Assembly (NCBI GenBank): GCA_905250025.1 | Contig: CAJNOJ010000020.1 | Location: 674,211-738,210, forward strand | DNA: 64,000 nucleotides | Direction of reading: 5' to 3' | Source of the DNA: Adineta ricciae | Taxonomy: Eukaryota > Rotifera > Eurotatoria > Adinetida > Adinetidae | Shown here: piece after piece, positions 10,346 through 22,174 of the stretch | How the letters are laid out: every line of letters starts with the position of its first letter | Numbering within the stretch: the first letter of the stretch is position 1 | Notes under the pieces: generated by a model | Databases searched by the model: none | The model's input: only the letters and a program-made list of their open reading frames with translations | What the model was told of the DNA's origin: nothing | Position numbers and translations under genes: made by a program

Positions 10346-11632
10346 TTAGGACGAAATCGAATCAGCAAGATGTTTTCGATGTAGTTCTTCACATTTGACT
10401 TTCAATTTCGCGAATTCATTTTGAATTATATCAGTTACTGCCTTCCGTATTTCTTGCTGAAAGAACAAACGAAATAGAGTTTCATAGTCTGAAGAATCGA
10501 TTACACTATACCAATGATTGGTTTTCGCTTTTCATTTTTTGTACAAGTTCATCGAAGACTAATGGTTCCCCGACATAAATGCTAACTTTTTGGCCCCTTT
10601 GAGGAACATATGGCTCTGTATTCGGTAGAACTGAATCCATCCCTAATGAAATCGAATTCTTAGTCATTATGATTCGACTGGGTTTTTTTCATACCGAGAT
10701 GATAAAATGGAACAACCAGAGGACATATAGTTGCCTCGGCAATCAGCCGACCAACACCTAAATTACCACTCGTGGCAATGCTGATTCAATTCCGATTCAA
10801 CCTTACCCCATTTGAGCCTCATAAATTCTTTTGATAGATTTACTTTTCCTACAATACAACAGGAGAGGATATGCCTCAATTGTATAAATAAAACCGTTCA
10901 CCTTCTGGAAAAATGTGCACCCATCCACCTTGATTGATTTGTTCTAAAGCAAAATCCATCGGCCGTTGATACACGCCATCACCTCGGGTCACGGGTATTA
11001 TTTTTCCCAAACTGAAAAACAACTGGTGTCTTGGCAAGGTGAACACAATATCATCAGCACCAATGCCCCAACGCATTCGATGACGATTCCAGAAAGTGCG
11101 CAATGGTAAAGTCGCTCCTAGACATAGCAATAAGAAATGATCATGCATTGATATAGATCTCGATGAAATCGAATATATGTAAAACCAGAGAGAAGAAAGA
11201 ATACTATTGTCTCATATACCGAGTAACAATGGATCGTCCATACCTATTTTAAAAACAGAATAGAAATATGGCATTGAACATGTTTTGACAAATCTTACAA
11301 CAATGATGATTAGCAACGGTAATCAAGGGTCGATCGGGATCTCGATTTAATACAGCATTGACAAGAATTTCACCTTTTCAAACATGAAATGTTATATAAG
11401 GTGTATGAGAAACTCTGTGAACCGTTTACCGTTTTCTACTTGAACTGAAGTTAAGTATTCTACAAATGAGCACAAAATATCTCATGGTTTGCAATCGGTG
11501 TCCATTTATTATAATTGACTCACTCATCCAAGCTTTGCTTAGTGACCCGGCAAGTCCAATCGTGACGGCTGAAACTGCTTTATAGAATATCGATGGTTTT
11601 TCTGGAAATGGCCAATCGAATGAAAGAGGCAT
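10346..11632 (-). CDS. TAFAZZIN: Tafazzin, cardiolipin-remodelling transacylase
   Basis: A multi-exon gene. The N terminus [16 protein letters not shown] is the tafazzin start, followed by a hydrophobic segment ([14 protein letters not shown]). The acyltransferase motif I region is ITVANHH then MDDP, i.e. the HxxxxD motif split over an intron. [21 protein letters not shown] and [10 protein letters not shown] are further tafazzin blocks. The C-terminal part reads [12 protein letters not shown] and ends ADSISS. The enzyme exchanges acyl chains on cardiolipin in mitochondrial membranes. Its length is near that of the short vertebrate isoforms. It converges with the ABM-domain gene, with 171 bp between the stops. 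Confidence 0.9.
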
Positions 11633-11838
11633 GATCTAAAACATGTCGTCATGTCCTCGATATAATCATCGTCAATTACAAGTGAATGGCATACAAGCAA
11701 TCTGATTTATTTCCATGTATATATCACAGCAATGCAAAATAAACAGAAAATTGAACGATCGTAAAAAAATACAAATTGATCACTCATTAGTTCAAACAAA
11801 CATTACAATACGCTAAAAACCTGAAATGTTCACATTCA

Positions 11839-13139
11839 TCAAAGTTCTTGACGAACATTTGTCGATTCTTCTTTTTGCTCAGCCGTAGCTCCATTCTCAT
11901 TTGTCGTTTCTCGAAGTGATTTGAACGAGAGAAGAATACTCTCACGTTCTACTAATTCTTGTTTCTTCTCCTTATTAACCTAAAACAAACGCATTGTTCG
12001 TTACTTCTCAATTTCAAATAAATGCAAACTCTCAGTGTGTGAGATATTGAGCTCATTGAGAAAGAAAATTTACAGCAAATATCGTCATTTACTCTCTCGA
12101 ACAACTCATCAATATAATCGTATATTTATTTCCGTAGACCGAAGAGTTCAGTATATATAATTTTGCTAACCATACCAAACTATTTCATGAATACAGAATG
12201 TAATACACTTTTGTAAAGATTCGCATTTGAAAGAGTAAACTTCTATAGATGCCGGAAAAGATTTCCCTCAGCATTAGCATGGCAGGTATCATCATCGAGT
12301 TTGCAAATGAGATCTCATATATGTACCTTTCCCTTGAGAAGATTCTGAATGCGTCGTACTTCACGATTGAAATAGTCGATGCCATTTTTAACAACCGCTT
12401 CCATGATTTTAACATATACTTCACCACTAAATTTCAAAATCTAGTCGAGCAACTTGTCGGCGAACAAATTCTCACCTCGCCTTCTCTTTCTGATTATCCA
12501 TACTTGCCACTAGATTTCGTGCTTTGTCTAATATCGCATCTCGTTCATTGTCATTCTTATCAAAGGTTGCATCAAAAAAGTCGCGAGCAATCCCGTCCAG
12601 AACTTCCACTGTGCCGTTCAAACCAAGCCAAACATCTAGAAATATTCTCGTTAGTGAAAACACTCAGAAGAATCGATTTTACTTGTATGTCGTAGAAGAA
12701 AGCGTCGAAGATCATCTGCCGATCGATCGCCAGTATAATGAATTGGTTTAGGTTTACCCTTAAGAAATAATCTGTAGATGGGAAATTCCGGTTTGAACGC
12801 CTGATAATCGAGCGCAAAGAGAAAATTCTCTTGTTCATCGCGGTCAGTCACAGGAACTTCGGCGATGATGAAATCTTTCGACCTGACGACACTCAATGAT
12901 ATCGATTTGAAATCATCTTGTAAACCGCCGAAAGCTAAACAACAATATGAATGCTAAGTTCGATGCATATTCGGATACATACGAAATTTATCATCGAATT
13001 TAATCAGAACGGCATCGAAGCGGTGTAGAATCTTTTCGAAAGTAAGCACGTCGATTGTCAATGTACCTTGTGTGTGTCCAAGATGTGATGTTGATGCTGA
13101 TGTCAAGACGAAACAGCAGATGACAAGCAGTAAACGCAT
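11839..13139 (-). CDS. ERP29: ERp29/Windbeutel-type ER protein
   Basis: A signal peptide (MRLLLVICCFVLTSAS) is followed by a thioredoxin-like domain that lacks a CxxC active site (LTFEKILHRFDAVLIKFDD, then YRLFLKGKPKPIHYTG). An all-helical D domain follows (NLWLGLNGTVEVLDGIARDF ... VYVKIMEAVVKNGIDYF). The protein ends RQEL, a KDEL-like ER-retention signal; the human protein ends KEEL. This is a redox-inactive escort chaperone of the ER lumen. The last intron (11980-12327) is 348 nt, several times the local norm. The start at 13139 gives the signal peptide directly. LEA-1 lies upstream on the same strand. Confidence 0.88.
11980..12327 (-). other. Unusually long intron in ERP29
   Basis: A GTAC donor after AAG-GGA-AAG and a TTTTAG acceptor define a 348-nt intron where neighbours have about 50 nt. 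No ORF or RNA gene was recognised inside it. Confidence 0.7.
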
Positions 13140-13581
13140 TCTCTTATCGCCGAAATTTCAATTTCAAACGAAAAATGAATGAAGGACGCATTTGTTTGTA
13201 TTATATACACTTCGTTGAACAAAGGCAACCAATGAAACAATGCCGCGCTTGGACGTTTCATCGATTGTGGTGACGCCGATTAAAAAAACAAACTTTTCCG
13301 CTAAATATCCATCTATAATGAATGGATCATGTGAAGTTTAATGGATCAAATAACAAAAAAGAAGTTTGATTTGAGGAATGTATGAAAAAAAAATGAAACT
13401 AAGATTGTCACACACGGTTAAACATCAAAAAGAAAAGAGTCTCTCACCAACACCAACACTCTTGAATATCACGCGGTTCAGTCGAAAAAAAAACTTGTCT
13501 AAGAATCAGCAAAAACAAAATATAGAAGAGAGTGTTAGACTAGCACATGGGATATTTAATAACGAATGTAAGTTTGTATCC
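13140..13581. other. Intergenic, ERP29 promoter side and LEA-1 3' end
   Basis: 442 bp without a supported gene. It should hold the ERP29 promoter and the LEA-1 3' UTR. A small ORF here (13378-13587) runs antisense over the LEA-1 stop and looks accidental. Confidence 0.5.
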
Positions 13582-15185
13582 TTATAAATCGAGTTTCTTT
13601 CTAGCATCTTTGATGAGTTCTTCGGCTTTGTCTTTGCCGGCTTCGTAGAGTTGGCCAGTTTTTTCTAGAGCTTCCTTGCCATATTCTTGACCAAGCTCGA
13701 CTGCTTTAGCAGCGAATTCTTTACCAGCTGAAAAAAAATCGAGTCAGCGTGTCATGAAATCGAATGTCAATGTACGATGTTTACAAACCTTCGAGAGCAA
13801 CAGGTACTTTCTCTTGTAGGATTTCACCGGCTTGATAAGCATACTCACTAGTGGCTTTCATCGCTTCAGCTGCGAATTCTTTTGCACCTAGAGTAATGGA
13901 ATTGATGTTCGAAAAACACGAAATCCTACGTTAAAATCCATTTACTTTTGATTGTTTCAGCAGCTACATCTTCAAAAGTTTCTTTGGCGAGTTCGGTGAA
14001 GACTTTTCCTTGTTTCAAAGCTTCGTCAGCATATTCGCTGCAATCAAATAATAAAAACAAAATGTTGTTAACGACAAAAAATAGGAATTACGTGGCGTAT
14101 TCTTTAACCACTTCAGCACCGTGAGCTAAATATTCATTGCCAGCTTCAGCGGCGTTGACAGCTTTCTCACTGAGTACTTCAGCGTATTCTGAACCAACTT
14201 TGGCAGCTTCAGCAGCTTTTTCTTTGATAACATCGGTAGCTTCGAGAACTTTTTCCTGAAATGAAGAAATTCTCTTGAAAAAAATCTAGCCGTTACCATC
14301 GCTGTACAAACTTTGACAATTTCAGCACCTAAATTCAACAAAATCAATTGACAGACATTGATTTCAAAGATATCCTACCAGCGGCAGCCGTTGGGGCAAC
14401 GTATTCTTTGAATACTTCTTGAGTTTTTTCGACGCTGACATGAGCAGCTTCGACAACTTTTTCAACACCAACATGAGCAGCTTCAACAACTTTTTCTTTG
14501 ACCACATTCAATGTTTCGCCAGCTCCAGCAGCTTTGTCTTTGACAACATTCAATGTTTCACCGGCTACAGGAGCAACCTAGACAAAGAGTATCACATTCA
14601 TCCATTAACATCGTATCGATTTTTTGACATTGTCTATCCTACATAATCATTGATAACTTCTTGTGTTTTTTGTGCACCGGCAGCAGCGAAGTCTTTTGTT
14701 GCTTTGGCAGCATCAACTACTGCTTCTTGACCGACCTTAGCTGCTGTTGCAGCAGCATCGGATATATATTCACCTAATGAAAATCAAACACAATAGATAC
14801 CGTTGCAAACACTATCAAAAACGATTAGAAACAGAAGAACAAACGTTGCTTTTGTTACTATTAACTGACAAAGCCCAAAATCTCTCTACTTACTACCGTC
14901 TGCTTCTACGAATTGCGGAAAGAAGTTTGTATATTCTCTTTTCCAATCATTCAATTTTCCTTTTCACTTACTAGCAGTTTTTGCAGCATCTGCAGCAACT
15001 TTTGCTCCAGTGGCAACACTTTCGGATACAGTATCCTTGATATGACTTGCTCCTTCGACTACATTATCTTTGAGATGTGTAGCGCTGTCAACGACTTGAT
15101 CCTTCACTGTTTTACTTTTTGCAGCGGTGTTCGACACGTAACATGCAATAACAATTAACAAGAAAATGCTTCGAAGAAGTTGCAT
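13582..15185 (-). CDS. Secreted/ER-type LEA (group 3-like) protein, LEA-1
   Basis: The start at 15185 gives a signal peptide (MQLLRSIFLLIVIACYVS). About eight exons then encode Ala/Lys/Glu/Val-rich, amphipathic helical repeats with no other fold. Examples are ATHLKDNVVEGASHIKDTV, ATAAKVGQEAVVDAAKATKD, a tandem GETLNVVKDKA/GETLNVVKEKV pair and a VEAAHVGVEK/VEAAHVSVEK pair. The end is KAEELIKDARKKLDL. This composition is typical of LEA group 3 proteins, which are unfolded in water and protect membranes and proteins on drying; bdelloid rotifers are known to have such proteins with ER signals. The C-terminal KLDL resembles a relaxed ER-retention tail (uncertain). Sequence-similar helical apolipoproteins are the main alternative. 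LEA-2 lies 513 bp upstream in the same orientation. Confidence 0.78.
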
Positions 15186-15698
15186 TGTGAATAAATGTAT
15201 TTGTTGATTGAGCTGGATCTATAATACGAAATAAAACAAGATAATGATGTTATTTGTTTCAATGGATCTAACAAGATAAAATTCGAACAATTTTCTTTAT
15301 TTGTATTCTCACGAGAAAGAAAGAAAGAAAGAAAGAAAATCACACGTGGTCAGACAAAAACCAAAAACTCCAATCCATGAAATTACTGAATAGTATCTAG
15401 TCTATGTATATGTCAATCATTCCCAATAATGACTTGCGAGTTTAAAAAAAGTAATATACACACATAAAATAGTGATGAGTTGCGCAAAAAGAAACACATA
15501 AAAAAAAGAGAAGATCTATGGAATGATGTATTCCGCAATGCTGATATGAATAATACACAAAGGAGGTTAAGCTGGAAGTCAGTGAGAAGAAAAATGCTTG
15601 ATTAATTTGTTTTCGTAAAGTGTAGAGGAGAGGAAACAACAAAAGAGGATGAGTAAATACTGAGAATTATAAATGTCATTCTATTTTGACTGATTCGC
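15186..15698. other. Intergenic between LEA-1 and LEA-2
   Basis: 513 bp that should carry the LEA-1 promoter and the LEA-2 3' UTR. It includes a GAAA microsatellite at 15315-15338. No gene seen. Confidence 0.55.
15315..15338 (+). repeat. (GAAA)n microsatellite
   Basis: Six tandem GAAA units in the LEA-1 upstream region. Confidence 0.9.
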
Positions 15699-16674
15699 TT
15701 AGAGATCAACGGTTTCCTTGACTTTCTTCTTGGCTTTTTCGGCCGTTTTCTTCGCTTTACCGGATACTTCATCGAATTTCGATTTAGCTTGATCAGTTAC
15801 ATCGGCAGCGGCCTTTGATGCTAATCCGATAGTTTCTAGAAGGAAAAACAAAGAGAAAGTATTTGTTTGTTCTAGATGAAAGATAATCTTGTACCGAAAA
15901 TCGAGTTTTTCACATCGATGAGGATACTGAAGAGTTTATCGCCGAGACCTTCACTTCGTTTTTCAACTTGTTTCTTTGCATCTTTAGCAGCCGATTTCAA
16001 CTTTTCACCAGTTTCACTGGCTTGACGTTTGAGTTTTTCACCATGTTCTATACATCAAATCAAAGTCAATCCAAAGAACAAGAGGAAACTTACTTGCAGC
16101 TTGTTCGGCAACGTTATCAGCTGCCTTCTTGGCTGCTTTCGCGGTTTCACCGGCGGCATCTCGTCTAAACAACACAATTATCCACTAATTTACTCTTTTT
16201 CTTCGAAAAAATACATACAAATCTTCCACACTACCACTAGCTTTCTTCTTGAGCTCTTCACCAGCTTTCTTAGCTTCATCGAGTTTTTTACCAGCAACAT
16301 CTTTCGCTTGTTCTGCTGCTTTTTGACCGGCCTTAAATGCTTCAGCTAAACATTATCAACGATAAGCGAAGTTTCAAGAAACTTTCTTTCAATGTTTACC
16401 AGCTTTATCTTTCAGTACGTCAACGTTCTCATGAAGTATTTCTGACGCTGAATCAGCAGCAACTTTCGCATTGACGACGCCTTCATTCACAATATGAGCG
16501 ACTTTTTCCTAGAAAATATCCCAAACATTATTTGTAAATAACCCACATACTTTCGCATACTTTAACTTTTTCACCTTGATGTAATGCTTCGGATGCTCTG
16601 TCTCTGATGTCATCTTTGATATTACCACTGACAATGACGAAGCATATGACAGCGAATATGATAGCTTTGAACAT
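15699..16674 (-). CDS. Secreted/ER-type LEA (group 3-like) protein, LEA-2
   Basis: The start at 16674 gives a signal peptide (MFKAIIFAVICFVIVSGN). The rest is lysine-, alanine- and glutamate-rich helical repeat sequence over about six exons: IKDDIRDRASEALHQGEKVK, EKVAHIVNEGVVNAKVAADS, QKAAEQAKDVAGKKLDEAKK, KLKSAAKDAKKQVEKRSEGL and ADVTDQAKSKFDEVSGKAKK, ending VKETVDL. There is no globular motif and hardly any cysteine after the signal. It is probably a desiccation-protective LEA protein of the secretory pathway, like LEA-1. The C-terminal tetrapeptide TVDL is unlike classic KDEL, so whether it is retained or secreted is open. It forms a tandem pair with LEA-1 and diverges from the clathrin gene. 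Confidence 0.76.
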
Positions 16675-17226
16675 GATTGTAGAAAGAGAAGTTTTCAATA
16701 AAACAATTGACTAATATCTGAAATAGATGTACAGACGTTTGGCTGACTATTTTATCTTATGCATCTTTATTTTGGAAACCATCAACATATTCCGTCGAAG
16801 TGTCGCCACATGTCAAAATTGCGAAAACGTTGATGTTACCGATGACTATCTTTTCTAAGTTCACGTGGCGATTTTTTTCAGATGATTTTGATGGCAATAT
16901 CCATTGAAAAATAATTTTTAATTAACAATTCAGTGTATCGACTAATTCAATTAGTGAATTTCGATGAAAGCAAAAAAATTCTTTCTCATCTCTCATTATT
17001 TTAGTAGTTGGAGGCGTAAAAGAAAGGAGTATGACTCATATTCAATACCACTATCTATTTTGTTTCTAACAGTCGTCCACATTTATATTTAAAAGATAAG
17101 ATTATATCTCAACTAAGACCACAAAAATCTTCATTTCTCTATCTCTTCTTCTTTTTATAAAGTGAAAGCAAAACATAAACTTTTTTTGCATTTTAATTCC
17201 TTTCTTGTATCTTCAAGATCATAAAC
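16675..17226. promoter_or_regulatory. Divergent promoter region, LEA-2 and clathrin heavy chain
   Basis: 552 AT-rich bp separate the two start codons. Transcription must initiate here for both genes. No specific stress element could be assigned with confidence. Confidence 0.5.
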
Positions 17227-20200
17227 ATGGCGGGACAGTTGCCGATTAAATTCCAAGAGCATTTACAAGTAAATGAACATCTACTCAGTCCAACATATTC
17301 GAATTCGTTTCTGTTCTAGCTTCAAAATGTCGGTATCAATGTTACGAATATCGGTTTTAGCTCACTTACGATGGAATCCGATAAATTTATATGTGTACGA
17401 GAAAAAGTTAATGATACAGCGTTCGTTATTATCATTGACATGGCTGATCCAAACAATCCGATCAAGCGACCAATTACAGCTGATTCAGCCATCATGAATC
17501 CAGCGAGTAAAGTCATTGCTTTGAAAGGTAAGTTAATTGAATGGATTCATTACGGAAACATCGCTGAACTGTGTTTGTCTTGTCTTCTAGCTGGTAAAAC
17601 TTTGCAAATTTTCAATATTGAATTACGTAGCCGAATGAAAACGTTTAATATGACAGAAGATTGTATTTTCTGGAAATGGGTCAGTGTAAATACCATTGGT
17701 ATTGTGACTGAAACATCGGTATATCATTGGACTACGGAAGGTGACAGTCAACCATTGAAGATGTTCGATCGCCATCCGACTTTACAAGGCTGTCAGATCA
17801 TTAATTACCGTACTGATGATTCGTTACAATGGCTTCTCGTAAACGGTATGCGAATTTTGTTATTTGAATAGATAAGAGTAGACTTTTTTCTTCTATTTAT
17901 TCTTCTCAAGGTATCCAAGCGCAAGAAGGCCGTGTCGTTGGTCGTATGCAACTATACTCCATTGAGCGTAAAGTTTCTCAACCAATCGAAGGTCATGCTG
18001 CTGCATTTACTCAATTTAAACTCGAAGGAAACAAGAAATCATCTACACTATTTTCCTTTGCTGTGCGAGGACAACAAGGAGGAAAAGTAAATAGATCTAA
18101 TCTTTGCACTTTTTTAACTTTGTCTTTATCTTCATTTCTAGCTTCATATCATTGAAGTCGGTACGCCAGCACCTGAAAATCAACCATTCCAGAAGAAGGC
18201 AATCGATGTGCAATTTCCAGCCGAAGCGCCGAATGATTTTCCAGTGGCGATGCAAACATCGGCCAAACATGGTGTTATTTATCTAGTCACAAAATATGGT
18301 TATGTTCACGTTTTCGATATCGAAAGCGGAACATTGATCTACATGAATCGTATTAGTGCTGATACAATGTTTGTTACAGCGCCCTATGAACCAACATCAG
18401 GCATCATTGCTGTTAATCGTAAAGGACAAGTAACTGATGATAAATAATACAACAATTCGTTTCATACTTTTTCTTTCTCTAGGTTCTGTCAGTTAGTGTT
18501 GACGAAGAGAATGTCGTATCTTATATTCAAAACACACTAGGCAATGCTGATCTTGCTTATAAGATGTCAGCTCGATGTAATTTACCAGGTGCCGATCAAC
18601 TATTCGTTTCAAGATTCACACAGCTATTCCAAAGTGGAAACTACGGCGAAGCTGCCAAAGTCGCCGCTACAGCACCACGAGTAAGTTGTCAAGTGGAAAA
18701 CAGAATGAAGTTTGATGATAATGATACCCTATGATATCATTCCCTTTCGATCAATTTAACTCTACATGTAATTTTATATCATCTTCATGTCTTCAATGAT
18801 AAGAATAGAAGTGTATTGTCTACGATTACATGTATAGTCAAAGCTTGATTGAATGATTGTAATCTCGAGAGTTCAAAGGAAAATGAGCATTAATCTGTGT
18901 CCTTCGCATGAATGTTCACCGATTAGTTCAAAATTCTCCAGAGATTCGAGACAGACGGGCATTTGATAATCACATATGATCGAATGTTTTGTGCTTTCAA
19001 TAGGGAATTCTTCGTACGCAACAAACAATTCAACAATTTCAAACAGTTCCACCTCAACCGAATCAACCATCACCTTTACTTCAATATTTTAGTATTTTAC
19101 TAGAATCAAGCAAATTAAATAAGGAAGAATCAATTGAATTATGTAAACCAGTTGTCATGCAAGGAAAAAAACAACTATTAGAAAAATGGTTGAAGGAAGA
19201 TAAGGTAAATTTCTACCCAAAACATCGTTCATCATAATCATTATACCTTGTTTTCTCTTGATAATAGCTCGAATGTAGCGAACAACTAGGTGATCTTGTT
19301 AAATCAGTCGATCCAACATTAGCTTTGTCGGTTTACTTACGTGCTAATGTACCTATGAAAGTCATCCAATGCTTTGCTGAGACAGGTCAATATCAAAAGA
19401 TTGTTCTCTATGCCAAAAAAGTCAATTACCAACCTGATTATATATTTTTACTTCGAAACATTATGAGAATCAATCCCGAGCAAGGTGTTCAATTTGCTCA
19501 AGTAAATTTTTCTCTCTCGAACTCCACTTGTACATTCCTATGTGTTGGTTTATTTAGTTACTTGTTCAAGATGAAGAACCAATGGCTGATTTAACTCAAG
19601 TCGTTGACGTTTTCCTTGAACAAAACCTCATTCAACAATGCACAGCATTTTTATTGGAAGCATTGAAGAATAATCGTGAAGATCAAGGCCATTTACAAAC
19701 GCGATTATTAGAAATGAATCTAATGCAAGCACCTCAAGTAAGGTCAATCAAATTTCATTCTTTTGAAAACAAAAATATTCTCATCTCAGGTAGCCGATGC
19801 CATTTTGGGTAATAACATGTTTACTCATTACGACAAACCACACATTGCTCAACTATGCGAAAAAGCTGGTTTACTTCAACGCGCACTTGAACATTATACA
19901 GATTTGTATGACATCAAACGCGCTGTCGTACACACACACTTGCTTAATCCAGATGTATGTATTCAAACTTGTTTGTACTTCAAATGAATATTCCGGTTTT
20001 TTTCCTTCCAGTGGTTGGTAAACTATTTCGGACGATTGTCCGTCGAAGATTGCGTAGAATGTCTCAAAGCAATGCTTCAAGCTAATATTCGACAAAATTT
20101 ACAAGTTGTTGTTCAAATCGCCACTAAATACCATGAACAACTGGGAACTCAAAAGCTAATCGAATTATTCGAATCATTCAAAAGCTATGAAGGTATGTAT

Positions 20201-21378
20201 GAGAATCACACTCCGGGTTTCATTTCATATGCCGCTGATCAGTAGAAGAAATCACTTCAATCTAGTCGAATTGATAAAGCTACACGCTGAACGAGTTCGA
20301 GTCCGCCTGGTATCGCTCGTATCATATCCTTGTTGTGATACGACGAATGCCCAGGCAAGAGAAGACGGATTATATAAACAGCTCATTAAATTCCATATTT
20401 AGTTTAATGATCCTGAGAATTCGAACAGATTTCAAGTCTTTCTTTTTTNCAATGGATACTCATCATGGATTGTAACAGATATAATCTCACTCATCTCGTT
20501 TTTTCTATTTTAGTCAAACAACTTCCGTTAGTCAAACCATATCTACGCTCAGTTCAAAATATCAATAATAAAGCAATCAATGAAGCATTAAATAATTTAT
20601 TAATCGAAGAAGAAGATTATCAAGGTTTACGTAATTCGATCGATGCTTATGATAATTTCGACAATATATCGTTAGCACAGCGTTTAGAAAAACACGAATT
20701 GATTGAATTCCGTCGTATTGCCGCTTATCTTTATAAAGGAAACAACCGATGGAAACAAGCTGTGGAATTATGCAAGAAAGATCGATTATATAAGGTAAAT
20801 TTTCATCTACTCGACCACAAAGATTTGATTATACACTTCCTTTTCAGGATTCAATGACATATGCTTCCGAATCGCGACAAATCGAATTAGCTGAAGAATT
20901 AATCGCCTGGTTTCTCGAGGAGAAATTATACGAGTGTTTCGGCGCATGTCTATTCCAATGTTATGATCTCTTACGACCTGATGTTATTCTTGAGCTCGCA
21001 TGGCGTCATGATATCATCAGTTTTGCAATGCCTTATATGATTCAGATAATGCGAGAATACATAACTAAAGTAAGAGAATAACAAAGAGATAAGTCTCTTC
21101 GAAACCGAAAGTTTTCTTTTGATATAGGTGGATAAACTTGAACAATCCGATCAACTTCGTACAGAGAATGAAACAGCCAATGAACAAAAACCAATTGATT
21201 TTAATTGTATGTCAAAACCGACTCTCATCGAACGAGCATTGCATTGTTTTTTCCTTCTTCTTTAGCACAAGGTCCATTAATGATTACCGGACCTGGTATG
21301 GGTAGTTTTCAACAACCAGGTTTTGGTGCTGGTGGCTATCCTCCATACGGTGGAGCACCTGGCTATTCAGGATACTAG
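17227..21378 (+). CDS. CLTC: Clathrin heavy chain, interrupted by an assembly gap
   Basis: Fifteen exons are visible; eleven (17227 to 20192) precede and four (20514 to 21378) follow a single N at 20449. The N-terminal propeller begins [19 protein letters not shown] and includes [19 protein letters not shown] and [15 protein letters not shown]. The linker and first leg repeats are present ([35 protein letters not shown]). Coding stops after [10 protein letters not shown] and resumes at [16 protein letters not shown], through the trimerisation region ([17 protein letters not shown]), to a Pro/Gly-rich tail ending APGYSGY. Compared with the usual 1,675 residues, roughly 670 residues of the distal and proximal leg are missing. 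Both edges are normal splice sites, so the missing exons were lost in assembly rather than mutated. It forms the coat triskelion in endocytosis. Confidence 0.92.
18681..19003 (+). other. Longer intron in the clathrin gene
   Basis: A 323-nt intron between ...APR and GILRT, against about 50-60 nt for the other introns of this gene. No ORF or known RNA was recognised in it. Confidence 0.7.
20193..20513 (+). other. Assembly gap region inside the clathrin gene
   Basis: Begins at a good donor (GTATGTAT) and ends at a good acceptor (TTTTCTATTTTAG), with one ambiguous base at 20449. The two flanks are probably parts of two different introns. The length across the N is not real if a scaffolder collapsed the gap. 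Confidence 0.85.
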
Positions 21379-22174
21379 AGAATGAAAATCAAAAATCCGA
21401 ATGAATGACGAACAAATGAATTCTTCTTTTATTTCCATCATCTGTAAATGTTTATTCGTCTGTCCGTGTGTTCTTTCTTTCTTTTTTTCTCACAATATTT
21501 ATGACGATGATATAGAGTCGCATTCCTTTTTATTTCTTTTCAATGTTGTCACACCTATATGCTCTTATTCATTCTTCTTTCGATTTATCTTCTTAGGCAA
21601 AACACCGCAAACAAAGCAATACACACCTCTAGGAGAACCATTTATTTATATAACCCGTGATTTTTCTTTTTTCGCCTGGCAAAATAAAAAAAAAAATTTT
21701 TCATCATCGTTTTATTTTGATTTCTTCTGCATATATATAAATATATATTTAATTGTTGTCTATCGTCGGAAAACAAATTTATTCGAATAGGTTAAAGAGA
21801 AAAAATACATTCTATTGTCAAGATTCTTTTTTTTTGTTAGTGATTCTTGTGATCGTACATGTAAACCTTGTCTTCTTTTTCTTTTCCGTTCGGTTAATCG
21901 TAATACAAGCGTATAGTTCTTTATCTTTTTCTCCTCCGTCTGTAACTTGCATTTCGTATCATCATTTAACATAATAAATTTGTGCAACTTTGTTTCTTTA
22001 AAATATTTCGTCTACATGCGTGACTTCAAACGAGCGAATTGATACACACATCATTGAAATCAAGTGTCATTTGCGAGAGAACAGAAGTAGTGATCGTTTT
22101 CTGTCTATTTCAGAACATTGACTCCTGTTGAACGTAGTATTCCAATGGTTATAATTGAAAATTTATATTGAAGA
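21379..22174. other. Intergenic, clathrin 3' UTR and derlin upstream
   Basis: About 800 AT-rich bp with T-runs. An AATAAA at about 21971 may be a poly(A) signal. No gene supported. Confidence 0.5.

Noticed and set aside
12249..12838. Overlapping frames on both strands
   Set aside because: Antisense or shifted shadows of the ERP29 exons, which read as a good protein on the minus strand.
15315..15338. Short tandem repeats as a possible CRISPR array
   Set aside because: They are simple microsatellites without spacers, in a eukaryotic genome.
13582..16674. LEA genes read as apolipoproteins
   Set aside because: Helical repeats alone could fit, but the tandem pair, the Ala/Lys/Glu repeats and the rotifer context favour LEA; kept as an alternative.
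20280..20330. A T-loop-like TTCGAGTCC suggesting a tRNA
   Set aside because: The flanking bases do not form a T-stem and no anticodon or acceptor stem can be built.
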